64,000 bases of DNA, taken from the NCBI RefSeq assembly GCF_019219025.1, contig NZ_JAHUWN010000032.1, positions 3,298 to 67,297 of the forward strand. Reading direction: 5' to 3'. The position numbers and the translations under genes are program-made. The notes beneath the pieces are model-generated. The model did no database searches. It had not been told where the DNA came from and saw only the letters and a program-made list of their open reading frames with translations. Of this stretch, positions 33,071 through 48,474 are shown in pieces. Every line of letters begins with the position of its first letter. The stretch's first letter is position 1. Source of the stretch: Bacillus sp. sid0103 (GTDB lineage Bacteria; Bacillota; Bacilli; Bacillales_B; DSM-18226).

Positions 33071-33071
<1 letters not shown>
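32448..33071 (+). CDS. rplD: 50S ribosomal protein L4
   Basis: 207 residues. The tunnel-lining loop [20 protein letters not shown] is intact (site of some macrolide resistance mutations elsewhere). Its stop overlaps the rplW start by one base (TAATG), indicating coupling. Confidence 0.97.
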
Positions 33072-34215
<1,144 letters not shown>

Positions 34216-34260
34216 CGTGATTCTCCTACGGTTCAAAGAAAGAACCGTAGAACAGTCACG
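34216..34260. other. Strong hairpin between rplB and rpsS
   Basis: Nine-base-pair stem CTACGGTTC (34226-34234) / GAACCGTAG (34242-34250), enclosed by CGTGA (34216-34220) / TCACG (34256-34260). No T run follows. It fills the whole gap and ends just before the rpsS ribosome binding site. Confidence 0.65.
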
Positions 34261-34275
34261 AAGGGAGGTTCCTTC

Positions 34276-34913
<638 letters not shown>

Positions 34914-34916
34914 GCT

Positions 34917-36199
<1,283 letters not shown>

Positions 36200-36221
36200 T
36201 TATTGAAGGGAGGTTCACACA

Positions 36222-36485
36222 ATGAGTGAACGTAACCAACGTAAAGTTTACACAGGACGCGTTGTTTCTGACAAGATGGACAAAACAGTTACAGTACTTG
36301 TTGAAACACACAAAAAGCATTCTTTATATGGTAAACGCGTTAAGTATTCTAAAAAGTATAAAGCTCATGATGAGCAAAACGAAGCAAAAATTGGCGATGT
36401 AGTACGTATCATGGAAACTCGTCCGCTTTCAGCTACTAAGCGTTTCCGTTTAGTTGAAGTTGTAGAAAAAGCAGTTATTATTTAA
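36222..36485 (+). CDS. rpsQ: 30S ribosomal protein S17
   Basis: 87 residues. OB-fold 16S rRNA binder. [20 protein letters not shown] and [17 protein letters not shown] are diagnostic. GGGAGG upstream. A small hairpin (tcgga/tccga) lies between it and rplN. Confidence 0.97.
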   Translation: MSERNQRKVYTGRVVSDKMDKTVTVLVETHKKHSLYGKRVKYSKKYKAHDEQNEAKIGDVVRIMETRPLSATKRFRLVEVVEKAVII

Positions 36486-36498
36486 TTGTTCGGATTAA

Positions 36499-36894
<396 letters not shown>

Positions 36895-36930
36895 TTTTAA
36901 AATCAATTGCCTTTAAGGAGGTGCGCACAG

Positions 36931-37239
36931 ATGCATGTAAAAAAAGGTGATAAAGTAAAAGTCATCTCTGGCAAGGATAAAGGCAAAACAGGTGTGATCC
37001 TAGCTGCTTATCCTAAAGATAGCCGTGTACTAGTTGAAGGTGTTAACATTGTGAAAAAACACTCTAAACCTTCTCAAGTGAATCCACAAGGCGGAATTAT
37101 CAGCTTTGAGGCTCCTATTCATGTATCAAACGTTATGCCTATCGATCCTAAAACTGGTAACCCAACTCGTGTAGGTTCCACAACGGTTGATGGCAAGAAA
37201 GTACGCGTAGCAAAATCCGGTGAAGTTTTAGATAAATAG
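36931..37239 (+). CDS. rplX: 50S ribosomal protein L24
   Basis: 102 residues with an N-terminal KOW motif ([20 protein letters not shown]). Start 36931 has AAGGAGG; an in-frame start at 36907 precedes that site. Confidence 0.97.
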   Translation: MHVKKGDKVKVISGKDKGKTGVILAAYPKDSRVLVEGVNIVKKHSKPSQVNPQGGIISFEAPIHVSNVMPIDPKTGNPTRVGSTTVDGKKVRVAKSGEVLDK

Positions 37240-37267
37240 TTTAAAATTAAGAAGGGAGGTACAATAA

Positions 37268-37807
37268 GTGAACCGCCTAAAAGAAAAATTTGTAAAAGAA
37301 GTTACACCTGCTCTTATGAGCAAGTTCAACTATAAATCAATTATGGAAGTTCCTAAACTTGAGAAAATCGTCGTGAATATGGGCGTTGGTGACGCAGTTG
37401 CAAACGCAAAAGCACTCGATAACGCAGTTGAAGAACTTGCAACAATCACAGGTCAAAAGCCTGTCGTTACACGTGCGAAAAAATCTATCGCTGGCTTCCG
37501 TCTTCGTGAAGGTATGCCGATCGGTGCTAAGGTTACTCTTCGCGGTGAACGCATGTACGAATTCTTGGATAAATTAGTTTCGGTTTCATTACCTCGTGTA
37601 CGTGACTTCCGTGGTATCTCTAAAAAGGCTTTCGACGGTCGCGGTAACTACACTTTAGGTATCAAAGAACAATTAATCTTCCCTGAAATTGATTACGATA
37701 AAGTAAGCAAAGTTCGTGGTATGGATATCGTTATCGTAACGACTGCAAAAACTGATGAAGAATCTCGTGAACTTTTAACTCAATTTGGAATGCCATTCCA
37801 AAAGTAA
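37268..37807 (+). CDS. rplE: 50S ribosomal protein L5
   Basis: 179 residues. Binds 5S rRNA and the central protuberance. [19 protein letters not shown] and [17 protein letters not shown] motifs. GTG start after GGGAGG. Confidence 0.97.
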   Translation: MNRLKEKFVKEVTPALMSKFNYKSIMEVPKLEKIVVNMGVGDAVANAKALDNAVEELATITGQKPVVTRAKKSIAGFRLREGMPIGAKVTLRGERMYEFLDKLVSVSLPRVRDFRGISKKAFDGRGNYTLGIKEQLIFPEIDYDKVSKVRGMDIVIVTTAKTDEESRELLTQFGMPFQK

Positions 37808-38017
<210 letters not shown>

Positions 38018-38046
38018 AACCCAAGTCTGGGAAGGAGGTAAAAATA

Positions 38047-38445
38047 ATGGTCATGACAGATCCAATTGCTGATATGCTTACTCGCATTCGTAATGCGAAC
38101 ATGGTGCGTCACGAAAAGTTAGAAGTGCCTGCTTCTAATATGAAAAAAGAAATCGCTGAAATTTTAAAGCGCGAAGGTTTCGTACGTGACGTCGAATTTA
38201 TCGAAGACAACAAACAAGGTATCATCCGTATCTTCTTAAAATACGGTGCTAGTAACGAACGTGTTATTACTGGTCTTAAGCGCATAAGCAAGCCTGGACT
38301 TAGAGTTTACGCAAAATCAACTGAGGTACCACGCGTTCTTAACGGTCTTGGTATCGCATTAGTATCAACATCACAAGGTGTTATTACAGATAAAGAAGCT
38401 CGTGCAAAACAAATCGGCGGAGAAGTATTAGCTTACGTTTGGTAA
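38047..38445 (+). CDS. rpsH: 30S ribosomal protein S8
   Basis: 132 residues. Central-domain assembly protein. [19 protein letters not shown] and the C-terminal [20 protein letters not shown] are diagnostic. GGAAGGAGG upstream. Confidence 0.97.
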   Translation: MVMTDPIADMLTRIRNANMVRHEKLEVPASNMKKEIAEILKREGFVRDVEFIEDNKQGIIRIFLKYGASNERVITGLKRISKPGLRVYAKSTEVPRVLNGLGIALVSTSQGVITDKEARAKQIGGEVLAYVW

Positions 38446-38476
38446 TTGAGCTTTTGAATGAATGGAGGTGCACTAA

Positions 38477-39013
38477 ATGTCTCGCGTAGGAAAAAAACCT
38501 ATTGTTATTCCAGCAGGAGTAACAGTTACTTTAAATAACAACACTGTTACAGTAAAAGGACCTAAAGGTGAACTTACTCGTACATTCCACTCTGATATCA
38601 CTATCAACGTGGAAGAAAACCAAGTTTCAATCACTCGTCCTTCTGATGTGAAAGAACACCGCGCATTACATGGAACAACTCGTGCCGTGCTTGCGAACAT
38701 GGTTGAAGGTGTATCTACAGGCTTCACTAGAGGCCTAGAATTAATCGGGGTTGGATACCGTGCTCAAAAGCAAGGTAACAAACTTGTATTAAACGTAGGA
38801 TACTCTCATCCAGTTGAGATCGAAGCTGAAGAGGGACTTGAAATCGAAGTTCCTGCAAATACAAAAATCCTTATCAAAGGTACTGACAAAGAACGTGTTG
38901 GTGCATTAGCAGCGAATATTCGCGGAGTTCGTCCTCCAGAGCCGTATAAAGGCAAAGGAATTCGTTATGAAGGTGAATTTGTTCGTCGTAAAGAAGGTAA
39001 AACTGGTAAGTAA
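38477..39013 (+). CDS. rplF: 50S ribosomal protein L6
   Basis: 178 residues, two repeated folds. [15 protein letters not shown] start and the C-terminal [16 protein letters not shown] motif. Near the sarcin-ricin loop and elongation factor site. Confidence 0.97.
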   Translation: MSRVGKKPIVIPAGVTVTLNNNTVTVKGPKGELTRTFHSDITINVEENQVSITRPSDVKEHRALHGTTRAVLANMVEGVSTGFTRGLELIGVGYRAQKQGNKLVLNVGYSHPVEIEAEEGLEIEVPANTKILIKGTDKERVGALAANIRGVRPPEPYKGKGIRYEGEFVRRKEGKTGK

Positions 39014-39045
39014 TGCCGCATAGGTAAACGAAAGGAGTGACGTAA

Positions 39046-39408
39046 ATGATTACGAAGCAAGATAAAAACGCTACTCGCAAGAAAAGACATGCTCGCGTTC
39101 GTGCGAAACTTAGCGGTACTTCTGCTCGTCCACGTCTAAATGTGTTTCGTTCTAACAAACATATTTATGCTCAAGTAATTGATGACATTAACGGAGTAAC
39201 TTTAGCAAGTGCTTCTACTTTAGATAAAGACTTTGGTTTAGAGTCTACAAACAACGTTGAAGCTGCACAAAAGGTCGGAGAATTAGTCGCTAAACGTGCG
39301 GTAGAAAAAGGTATCACTTCTATTGTCTTTGACCGTGGCGGATACCTATACCATGGACGTATTCAAGCATTAGCTGATGCTGCCCGTGAAAACGGCTTAC
39401 AATTCTAA
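39046..39408 (+). CDS. rplR: 50S ribosomal protein L18
   Basis: 120 residues. 5S rRNA binder with a basic N-terminus ([20 protein letters not shown]) and [20 protein letters not shown]. Confidence 0.97.
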   Translation: MITKQDKNATRKKRHARVRAKLSGTSARPRLNVFRSNKHIYAQVIDDINGVTLASASTLDKDFGLESTNNVEAAQKVGELVAKRAVEKGITSIVFDRGGYLYHGRIQALADAARENGLQF

Positions 39409-39945
<537 letters not shown>

Positions 39946-39946
39946 A

Positions 39947-40129
39947 ATGGCGAATAAACTATCAGTTACCCTCACTCGCAGCTTGATCGGCCGCCCTGGC
40001 GATCAACGCGAAACAGTTAAAGCTCTCGGATTACGTAAATTAAATCAAACAGTTGAGCACGCAGATAACGCTGCTATTCGCGGTATGATTACCAAAGTTG
40101 CTCACCTTGTTACAGTAAAAGAACAATAA
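39947..40129 (+). CDS. rpmD: 50S ribosomal protein L30
   Basis: 60 residues. [29 protein letters not shown] is diagnostic in parts (SLIGRP, LGLRKLN). Coupled to rpsE. Confidence 0.96.
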   Translation: MANKLSVTLTRSLIGRPGDQRETVKALGLRKLNQTVEHADNAAIRGMITKVAHLVTVKEQ

Positions 40130-40161
40130 TTGATTGTTTTCTTTCATAAGGAGGTGCCAAT

Positions 40162-40602
40162 ATGAAACTTCATGAATTAAAGCCTGCTGAAGGTTCTCGT
40201 AAAGAACGCAAGCGTTTAGGTCGTGGTATCGGATCTGGTCAAGGTAAAACTGCTGGTAAAGGTCACAAAGGTCAAAATGCTCGTTCTGGTGGCGGTGTAC
40301 GTCTAGGTTTTGAAGGTGGTCAAACACCTTTATACCGTCGTTTACCAAAACGTGGATTTACAAACATCAGCCGTAAGGAATATGCAATTGTAAATCTTGA
40401 TGCTTTAAACCGCTTTGTTGAAGGTACAGAAGTTACTCCAGAACTTCTTATCGAATCAGGCGTTGTAAGTAACGAAAAAGCAGGAATTAAGGTTCTTGCA
40501 AAAGGGACACTAGAGAAAAAGTTGACTGTAAAAGCTCACAAATTCTCCTCTGCTGCTAAGGAAGCGATCGAAGCTGCTGGTGGAAACACTGAGGTGATCT
40601 AA
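40162..40602 (+). CDS. rplO: 50S ribosomal protein L15
   Basis: 146 residues. Gly/Lys-rich N-terminus ([20 protein letters not shown]) followed by [18 protein letters not shown]. Its stop overlaps the secY start by one base (TAATG). Confidence 0.97.
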   Translation: MKLHELKPAEGSRKERKRLGRGIGSGQGKTAGKGHKGQNARSGGGVRLGFEGGQTPLYRRLPKRGFTNISRKEYAIVNLDALNRFVEGTEVTPELLIESGVVSNEKAGIKVLAKGTLEKKLTVKAHKFSSAAKEAIEAAGGNTEVI

Positions 40603-41897
40603 TGTTCCAGACAATCTCCAATTTTATGCGCGTGGGTGAGATAAGACGTAAGATCATATTCACCCTTTTAATGTTAGTCGTATTTCGTTTAGGTACATTT
40701 ATCCCAGTACCCAATGTAAATGCTGATGTTCTTGCTAATCAAGATAAACTAAGTGTATTCGGTATTTTAAATACTTTTGGCGGTGGAGCATTAAAACAAT
40801 TCTCCATCTTTGCAATGGGTATCATGCCGTACATTACTGCATCGATTATTATCCAACTTTTACAAATGGATGTTGTGCCTAAATTTACAGAATGGTCAAA
40901 GCAAGGTGAATCAGGACGTCGTAAGATCGCTCAATTTACTCGTTATTTTACAATCATCCTTGGATTTATCCAGGCTTTGGGTATGTCCTATGGTTTTAAT
41001 AACTTAGCAAACGGCCAGTTGATTGAAAATCCTGGAATTGGCACTTATCTTTTGATTGCGGTTGTCTTAACAGCTGGTACTTCTTTTTTAATGTGGTTAG
41101 GTGAGCAGATTACTGAAAAAGGTGTGGGTAATGGAATTTCTATTATCATCTTCGCCGGTATCGTAGCAGGAATGCCATCCACTATTAATCAAATTTATGT
41201 ACAGCAGTTTGAGAATGCAGGGGAAGCATTATTCTTACGTATTGTTACTGTAATTCTAATCGTACTTGCTATTATTGCAATCGTGGTTGGGGTTATCTTT
41301 ATCCAACAAGCAAATCGTAAGATACCTATTCAATATGCAAAACGCGTAGTTGCAGGACGTAATCCAGTTGGAGGACAATCCACTCACATGCCATTAAAAG
41401 TTAATGCTGCGGGTGTAATTCCTGTAATCTTTGCTGTGTCTTTTATTGTAACTCCAAGAACCGTTGCTTCATTCTTTCCAACGAATGATGTAACACTTTG
41501 GATTACGAAAGTATTTGACTATACTCATCCGATCGGGATGACGTTATATGCTGCACTAATTATCGCGTTTACTTATTTCTATGCATTTATTCAAGTTAAC
41601 CCTGAACAAGCAGCGGAGAACTTGCAAAAGCAAAGCGGCTATATTCCTGGTATTCGTCCAGGAAAGAGTACGCAAGAATACTTAACGCGTGTCTTATACC
41701 GTTTAACTTTCGTTGGTGCAATCTTCCTTACTGTGATTGCGGTATTGCCAATGCTATTTATTAAAATAGCTAATCTTCCGCAATCAGCTCAAATTGGTGG
41801 AACAAGCTTGTTAATCGTTGTCGGTGTTGCACTAGATACGATGAAACAACTTGAAGCGCAATTAGTTAAACGTCATTATAAAGGTTTTATAAAGTAA
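40602..41897 (+). CDS. secY: Preprotein translocase channel subunit SecY
   Basis: 431 residues with ten predicted membrane helices. Plug region GGGALKQFSIFAMGIMPYI, and IPIQYAKRV and the cytoplasmic C-terminal loop (GIRPGKSTQEYL). Forms the protein-conducting channel with SecE (14.1 kb) and SecG. A hairpin follows before adk. Confidence 0.98.
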   Translation: MFQTISNFMRVGEIRRKIIFTLLMLVVFRLGTFIPVPNVNADVLANQDKLSVFGILNTFGGGALKQFSIFAMGIMPYITASIIIQLLQMDVVPKFTEWSKQGESGRRKIAQFTRYFTIILGFIQALGMSYGFNNLANGQLIENPGIGTYLLIAVVLTAGTSFLMWLGEQITEKGVGNGISIIIFAGIVAGMPSTINQIYVQQFENAGEALFLRIVTVILIVLAIIAIVVGVIFIQQANRKIPIQYAKRVVAGRNPVGGQSTHMPLKVNAAGVIPVIFAVSFIVTPRTVASFFPTNDVTLWITKVFDYTHPIGMTLYAALIIAFTYFYAFIQVNPEQAAENLQKQSGYIPGIRPGKSTQEYLTRVLYRLTFVGAIFLTVIAVLPMLFIKIANLPQSAQIGGTSLLIVVGVALDTMKQLEAQLVKRHYKGFIK

Positions 41898-41898
41898 A

Positions 41899-42605
<707 letters not shown>

Positions 42606-42610
42606 TGACC

Positions 42611-42770
42611 ATAAGTAAAACTGTACGAGCGACTCTCGACCATCTCTTCACTAAGATTCAAAAGTATGTGAAAGCAAATCGCTTTTCTATTGTACGGAGT
42701 ATGTAGAACCGAGAGTTGGGCAAGACTTACATGTGGAATTAATTATTCCTAAATATGTAGAATTTACTTG
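42611..42770 (+). pseudogene. map: Remnant of methionine aminopeptidase (map)
   Basis: Reading from 42629 gives a stretch with TKIQKYVKANRFSIVR, then after a one-base shift at about 42697 EYVEPRVGQDLHVE and LIIPKYVEF. Intact Map reads about AIQTYVEGHGFSVVREYVGH then GVGQDLHEDPQIPHYG. So roughly 45 codons from the middle of the gene remain, in two frames, in the exact place (adk-map-infA) where Bacillus has map. The metal ligands and both ends of the gene are absent, so it cannot be functional. The alignment is by eye. Confidence 0.75.
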
Positions 42771-42790
42771 CGGACAGAAGAACAACAATA

Positions 42791-42799
42791 TGTTACTAT
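42791..42799 (+). promoter_or_regulatory. Candidate extended -10 promoter before infA
   Basis: TGtTACTAT, identical to the extended -10 of the str promoter at 26184-26192, but the nearest -35-like hexamer (TTGCGG, 42768-42773) is 20 nt away. It lies after the map remnant. Confidence 0.3.
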
Positions 42800-42884
42800 T
42801 ATAAGGTTGCTATTTGTGTACGAATAAGAAGAGTTGTATTTTATTTCATTCAAACTTTTTGAATTGAGAAGGGAGACGAGATCG

Positions 42885-43255
<371 letters not shown>

Positions 43256-43278
43256 TTTTGAAGGAGGTGCGCTTTAAT

Positions 43279-43644
43279 ATGGCACGTATTGCTGGTGTAG
43301 ATATTCCACGTGAAAAACGTGTAGTTATCTCTTTAACTTACATTTATGGAATTGGTAAAAATACTGCACAAAAAGTATTAGCAGAAGCTGGTGTTTCTGA
43401 AGATACACGTGTACGTGATTTAACAGAAGACGAATTAAACAAAATCCGTGACATCATCGACAAATTAAAAGTTGAAGGTGACCTTCGCCGTGAAATTTCT
43501 CTTAACATTAAGCGTTTAATGGAAATCGGCTGCTACCGCGGATTACGTCATCGTCGTGGTTTACCAGTTCGTGGACAAAATACGAAAAACAACGCTCGTA
43601 CTCGCAAAGGTCCTCGTAAGACTGTAGCGAACAAGAAGAAGTAA
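43279..43644 (+). CDS. rpsM: 30S ribosomal protein S13
   Basis: 121 residues. [20 protein letters not shown] start and the C-terminal basic tail [19 protein letters not shown]. Start 43279, with AAGGAGG; an upstream in-frame TTG at 43258 precedes that site. Confidence 0.97.
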   Translation: MARIAGVDIPREKRVVISLTYIYGIGKNTAQKVLAEAGVSEDTRVRDLTEDELNKIRDIIDKLKVEGDLRREISLNIKRLMEIGCYRGLRHRRGLPVRGQNTKNNARTRKGPRKTVANKKK

Positions 43645-43665
43645 TCGGCAAAGGAGGTAATTTAA

Positions 43666-44055
<390 letters not shown>

Positions 44056-44230
44056 TTTTTCTGTATAGTTTTTGTATCATATGTCTATAATGGGATATGA
44101 TATTAAATTTTTGCACTCATACAGAAGAGTTATTCCAGTTGTTGTGCACAAAACGGGAACGTATACATGGGGACTTTAGTTAGTAATCATGCTAATTTGA
44201 AGTTTCGACGTTTTGAAGGAGGGTTATATG

Positions 44231-45175
44231 ATGATCGAAATAGAAAAACCAAAAATCGAAACGATTGAGATCAACGACGATGCCAAGTACGGCAAATTTA
44301 TCGTAGAGCCACTTGAGCGTGGATATGGTACCACTTTGGGTAACTCCTTACGTCGTATCCTATTATCTTCACTCCCAGGTGCCGCGGTTACATCGATTCA
44401 AATCGATGGGGTACTTCATGAGTTCTCAACAATTGAAGGCGTCGTAGAGGATGTAACATCCATCATTTTAAACATTAAGAAATTAGCTCTAAAAATCTAC
44501 TCTGATGAAGAGAAGACGCTTGAATTTGATGTACAAGGTGAGGGACCTGTATTAGCTGGCAATATCACTCACGATAGTGATGTTGAAGTGTTAAATCCAG
44601 ATCTTCATATTGCAACATTAGCTTCAAACGGACATCTTCGCATGCGTTTAACAGCTAAACGTGGACGTGGTTATACACCGGCTGTTCAAAACAAAAGAGA
44701 AGATCAACCAATCGGTGTTATTCCAATCGATTCCATCTTTACACCTGTTTCACGTGTGATGTTTCATGTAGAAAATACACGAGTAGGTCAAATGTCTAAT
44801 TATGATAAGTTGACAATTGATGTTTGGACAGATGGAAGCACAGGACCAAAAGAAGCAATAGCTCTTGGTTCGAAAATTTTGACCGAGCATTTGAATATTT
44901 TCGTTGGGTTAACTGATGAAGCTCAAAATGCTGAAATTATGATTGAAAAAGAAGAAGACCAAAAAGAAAAAGTTCTAGAAATGACAATTGAAGAACTCGA
45001 TCTTTCTGTTCGTTCTTATAACTGCTTAAAGCGTGCTGGAATCAACACTGTTCAGGAATTAGCTAATAAGACTGAAGAAGATATGATGAAAGTTCGTAAC
45101 TTAGGCCGCAAATCACTTGAAGAAGTGAAGGCAAAACTAGAAGAGCTTGGATTAGGCTTACGTAAAGACGACTAG
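44231..45175 (+). CDS. rpoA: DNA-directed RNA polymerase alpha subunit
   Basis: 314 residues. Alpha-NTD ([20 protein letters not shown]) for dimerisation, and alpha-CTD ([20 protein letters not shown]) for UP elements and activators. Of two adjacent ATGs (44228, 44231), the second gives the family start [10 protein letters not shown] and 7-nt spacing from AAGGAGGG. Confidence 0.98.
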   Translation: MIEIEKPKIETIEINDDAKYGKFIVEPLERGYGTTLGNSLRRILLSSLPGAAVTSIQIDGVLHEFSTIEGVVEDVTSIILNIKKLALKIYSDEEKTLEFDVQGEGPVLAGNITHDSDVEVLNPDLHIATLASNGHLRMRLTAKRGRGYTPAVQNKREDQPIGVIPIDSIFTPVSRVMFHVENTRVGQMSNYDKLTIDVWTDGSTGPKEAIALGSKILTEHLNIFVGLTDEAQNAEIMIEKEEDQKEKVLEMTIEELDLSVRSYNCLKRAGINTVQELANKTEEDMMKVRNLGRKSLEEVKAKLEELGLGLRKDD

Positions 45176-45230
45176 TCAATCGTTAGGTTATTAATCCGAC
45201 TTATGACTTCAACAAAGGAGGGAACCCTTC

Positions 45231-45593
45231 ATGGCATACAGAAAGTTAGGACGCACAAGTGCACAGCGTAAAGCTATGCTACGTGATTTAACTACAGATT
45301 TAATTATCAACGAGCGCATTGAAACAACAGAAACTCGTGCGAAAGAAATTCGTGTGACTGTTGAAAAAATGATCACTTTAGGTAAACGCGGTGATTTACA
45401 TGCTCGTCGTCAAGCTGCTTCATATGTACGTAACGAAGTTGCTGATGCTGAAAACAATACAAGCGCATTACAAAAACTTTTCGCTGATATCGCTCCACGT
45501 TACCAAGAGCGTCAAGGTGGATATACTCGTATTATGAAACTTGGACCACGCCGCGGTGACGGTGCACCAATGGTTATTATCGAGTTAGTTTAA
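45231..45593 (+). CDS. rplQ: 50S ribosomal protein L17
   Basis: 120 residues. [20 protein letters not shown] start. Last gene of the alpha operon; terminator follows. Confidence 0.97.
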   Translation: MAYRKLGRTSAQRKAMLRDLTTDLIINERIETTETRAKEIRVTVEKMITLGKRGDLHARRQAASYVRNEVADAENNTSALQKLFADIAPRYQERQGGYTRIMKLGPRRGDGAPMVIIELV

Positions 45594-45611
45594 TAGCTAT
45601 TAACAGACAAC

Positions 45612-45657
45612 AAGGGCGCTGGACAGTTTTGTAACAAACTTGTTCTTTGCCCTTTTT
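45612..45657 (+). terminator. Terminator of the S10-spc-alpha operon
   Basis: AAGGGC (45612-45617) pairs with GCCCTT (45649-45654), with inner pairs GGACA/TGTTC and AGTTT/AAACT, followed by TTTTT. Confidence 0.75.
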
Positions 45658-45680
45658 CTGTAATATAATTTTATATCATG

Positions 45681-45710
45681 TTAGACCCAAGCCCAAAAGA
45701 GTGTTATGAT
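45681..45710 (+). promoter_or_regulatory. Candidate promoter of the ecfA1 operon
   Basis: TTAGAC at 45681-45686, 18-nt spacer, TATGAT at 45705-45710 preceded by TGt (extended -10). Start near 45717. Confidence 0.45.
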
Positions 45711-45716
45711 GAGCGT

Positions 45717-45930
45717 AACTCCAACTTGTTGGAGAATGGATAAAGTTGGTGGAATGATCAGTCTCCTTTCTGTTGACGGATATCATCAATCTTTTATTCT
45801 GCCGCATTGATAGGATGCGTGAATAATTTATGACTCGTCTAGCTCATGCACCTCCTCCCATTTCTTTAATGAAATCCCTTACTTGCAGTTGTGACGTTGC
45901 TGCCCGGGGACGAGGTGCAGGCTTTTTTTT
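45717..45930 (+). ncRNA. Structured 5' leader with terminator upstream of ecfA1
   Basis: About 214 nt. A first hairpin CTCCAAC/GTTGGAG (45719-45734) competes with gttgg at 45745. The leader ends in a long intrinsic terminator: TGCACCTCcTCCC (45847-45859) with GGGAcGAGGTGCA (45907-45919), one mismatch, then eight T (45923-45930). CTCGTC (45834-45839) can pair with the terminator's GACGAG (45909-45914), so an alternative fold is available. I do not recognise it as a known riboswitch class. Confidence 0.55.
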
Positions 45931-45983
45931 ATATGTAAAAAAATAGAGCAGAGAATAGTTTAGCTGAGAGGAGGGTGACCCTG

Positions 45984-46823
45984 ATGAAAAAGGCAATTGT
46001 ATCTCTTGAAGGAATATCTTTTCAATACGACGATCAAGAACGCTATGCTCTCCATAATGTTTCTTTTGATATTTATGATGGGGAATGGCTGGCTATTGTT
46101 GGACATAATGGTTCGGGTAAATCAACGATGGCAAAACTATTAAATGGCCTTCATTTTCCTCAAAGTGGTCAAATTACTGTTTGTGGCATCAAGCTTGACG
46201 AGGAATCAATTTGGGATATCCGCAAAAAAATTGGGATGGTTTTTCAAAATCCTGATAACCAGTTTGTAGGTACGACTGTACAGGATGATGTGGCTTTTGG
46301 TTTAGAAAATAACGGTATTCCTAGAGACGTAATGGTGATAAGAGTCGAGGATTCGTTAAAGAGGGTTAAGATGGATAAGTTTCTGCATCAAGAGCCCCAT
46401 CATCTCTCTGGAGGCCAGAAACAACGTGTTGCAATCGCAGGTATCCTTGCCTTACGACCGTCCATAATCATTCTTGATGAGGCTACATCTATGCTTGATC
46501 CTAGGGGTCGGGAAGAGGTATTGGAGACGGTTCGATTATTAAAAGCAGAGAAATCGTTAACGGTGATTTCAATTACGCATGACTTAGAAGAGGCAGCTAA
46601 AGCTGATCGGATTATTGTGATGAACAAAGGGGAAGTCTTCCGTGAAGGAATACCTGAAGAAATATTCTCGATGGATGAACAATTAGTTCAATTAGGCTTA
46701 GATATTCCCTTTTCAGTAAAAATGACCAAAGCATTTCGGGATAAGGGTATTCAACTATCGAGACACTATTTATCGGAAGAAGAGTTGGTGACAGAATTAT
46801 GGACATCTCGCTCAAGCATGTAG
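45984..46823 (+). CDS. ecfA1: ECF transporter ATPase EcfA1 (CbiO family)
   Basis: 279 residues. Energy-coupling factor ABC subunit: Walker [11 protein letters not shown]-loop FQNPDNQF, signature LSGGQKQR, Walker [14 protein letters not shown]. Works with EcfA2 and EcfT to power vitamin-binding S components encoded elsewhere. Start 45984 lies 9 nt after AGGAGG; a GTG at 45975 overlaps that site. Overlaps ecfA2 by 25 nt. Confidence 0.96.
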   Translation: MKKAIVSLEGISFQYDDQERYALHNVSFDIYDGEWLAIVGHNGSGKSTMAKLLNGLHFPQSGQITVCGIKLDEESIWDIRKKIGMVFQNPDNQFVGTTVQDDVAFGLENNGIPRDVMVIRVEDSLKRVKMDKFLHQEPHHLSGGQKQRVAIAGILALRPSIIILDEATSMLDPRGREEVLETVRLLKAEKSLTVISITHDLEEAAKADRIIVMNKGEVFREGIPEEIFSMDEQLVQLGLDIPFSVKMTKAFRDKGIQLSRHYLSEEELVTELWTSRSSM

Positions 46824-47668
46824 ATTATCGTTATCAAGTAAATACGCCTTTTGAACGATTAGCCATCGAGGACGTATCCATCGACATTCCAACAGGCGTG
46901 TACATGGCTATTATTGGCCATACTGGATCAGGAAAGTCAACCGTCTTGCAGCATCTAAATGTACTACTGCAACCTACAAAAGGATCAGTTACGATTGGGG
47001 AACATGAAATTAAAGCCTCACAAAAAAATAAAAATTTGAAGAAGATTCGCCAACGGGTTGGGATTGTTTTTCAATTTCCAGAACATCAATTGTTTGAAGA
47101 AACAGTTGAAAAGGACATTATTTTTGGGCCGATGAATTTTGGTGTTTCTGAAAGTGAAGCAAAGGAACGAGCACGTATTGCCCTTAAACAAGTGGGATTA
47201 GGGGAAGAAATTCTTGAAAAATCTCCCTTTGATCTCTCTGGAGGACAAATGCGTCGCGTGGCCATTGCTGGTGTTCTCGCAATGGAACCTGATGTCATTG
47301 TCCTTGACGAGCCTACCGCAGGGTTAGACCCGAGAGGCCGTAAAGAAGTTATGGATATGTTTTACTCCCTTCATCAAGAAAGAAAGCTGTCTACTATTCT
47401 GGTAACGCATAGTATGGAGGATGCTGCAAGATATGCAGACCAGATTGTCATTATGCAGCAGGGGAAGGTCGTTAAAAAAGGAACACCCGAAGAGATCTTC
47501 TCTGCGACCGTCGAACTCGTTGAAATGGGTCTTGATGTTCCGGAAGTTGTTCGTTTTCAACTGATGCTAGAGGACAAATTAGGCATTAAATTAGAAAAAA
47601 TTCACCTAACCATCGACGAATTGTCTACTGCTGTCACTAAAGTGTTAGGTAGAGGTGTTCGCTTATGA
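46799..47668 (+). CDS. ecfA2: ECF transporter ATPase EcfA2
   Basis: 289 residues. Walker [11 protein letters not shown]-loop [10 protein letters not shown], signature LSGGQMRR, Walker [14 protein letters not shown]. Heterodimer partner of EcfA1. Overlaps both neighbours, a compact coupled operon. Confidence 0.96.
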   Translation: MDISLKHVDYRYQVNTPFERLAIEDVSIDIPTGVYMAIIGHTGSGKSTVLQHLNVLLQPTKGSVTIGEHEIKASQKNKNLKKIRQRVGIVFQFPEHQLFEETVEKDIIFGPMNFGVSESEAKERARIALKQVGLGEEILEKSPFDLSGGQMRRVAIAGVLAMEPDVIVLDEPTAGLDPRGRKEVMDMFYSLHQERKLSTILVTHSMEDAARYADQIVIMQQGKVVKKGTPEEIFSATVELVEMGLDVPEVVRFQLMLEDKLGIKLEKIHLTIDELSTAVTKVLGRGVRL

Positions 47669-48462
47669 TGGATAAAATGATTTTTGGCCGCTATGTCCCT
47701 GCTGATTCGGTTATTCATAAGATGGATCCCCGTTCCAAATTAATTATGATTTTTCTATTTGTCTGTATTATCTTTCTAGCAAATAATGTGGTTACCTATG
47801 CACTTATTGGCATTTATACTTTTTTGATGCTCGGATTGTCACGTGTCCCAGTTCGCTTCTTGTATGTTGGACTAAAGCCGGTGATCTGGCTTGTTCTTTT
47901 TACATTAGTTCTTCAATTGTTTTTTACAAAAGAGGGTACTCTTTTATATGAACTGGGACCGGTAAAGATTTATGAAGAAGGGGTCAGACAGGGGATTTTT
48001 ATTTCTTTACGATTCTTTTTCTTAATCCTAATGACGTCGCTGTTGACGTTGACGACTACTCCCATTGAAATCACAGATGGTCTGGAAACACTGTTACATC
48101 CTTTAAAAAAGGTACGTTTCCCTGTCCACGAGATGGCGTTAATGATGTCAATATCATTACGATTTATTCCTACACTAATGCAGGAAACAGATAAGATTAT
48201 GAAGGCGCAAATTGCCAGAGGGGTAGAGTTTGCAAGCGGACCGTTTAAAGAACGAATCAAAGCCGTTATTCCACTCCTGATCCCCTTGTTTGTCAGCTCG
48301 TTTAAACGGGCTGAGGAACTGGCTATTGCGATGGAAGCAAGAGGCTATCAAGGCGGGGAAGGAAGAACAAAGTACCGGGAATTAACCTGGAAGATGACAG
48401 ATTCCCTGCAGATGGTTCTCTTAGTCCTTATCACGATTCTTTTATTATTATTACGTTCATAA
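47665..48462 (+). CDS. ecfT: ECF transporter transmembrane subunit EcfT
   Basis: 265 residues, about five to six membrane helices. Two Ala-Arg-Gly coupling motifs (QIARGVEF and MEARGYQGG) contact the ATPases. [26 protein letters not shown] is a typical EcfT N-terminus. Start overlaps the ecfA2 stop. Confidence 0.96.
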   Translation: MMDKMIFGRYVPADSVIHKMDPRSKLIMIFLFVCIIFLANNVVTYALIGIYTFLMLGLSRVPVRFLYVGLKPVIWLVLFTLVLQLFFTKEGTLLYELGPVKIYEEGVRQGIFISLRFFFLILMTSLLTLTTTPIEITDGLETLLHPLKKVRFPVHEMALMMSISLRFIPTLMQETDKIMKAQIARGVEFASGPFKERIKAVIPLLIPLFVSSFKRAEELAIAMEARGYQGGEGRTKYRELTWKMTDSLQMVLLVLITILLLLLRS

Positions 48463-48474
48463 TGGAGCGAAACC

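Noticed and set aside
44056..44230. TATAAT at 44086 as an rpoA promoter
   Set aside because: No -35-like hexamer at 16-19 nt and no correct TGn, so support is too weak to annotate.
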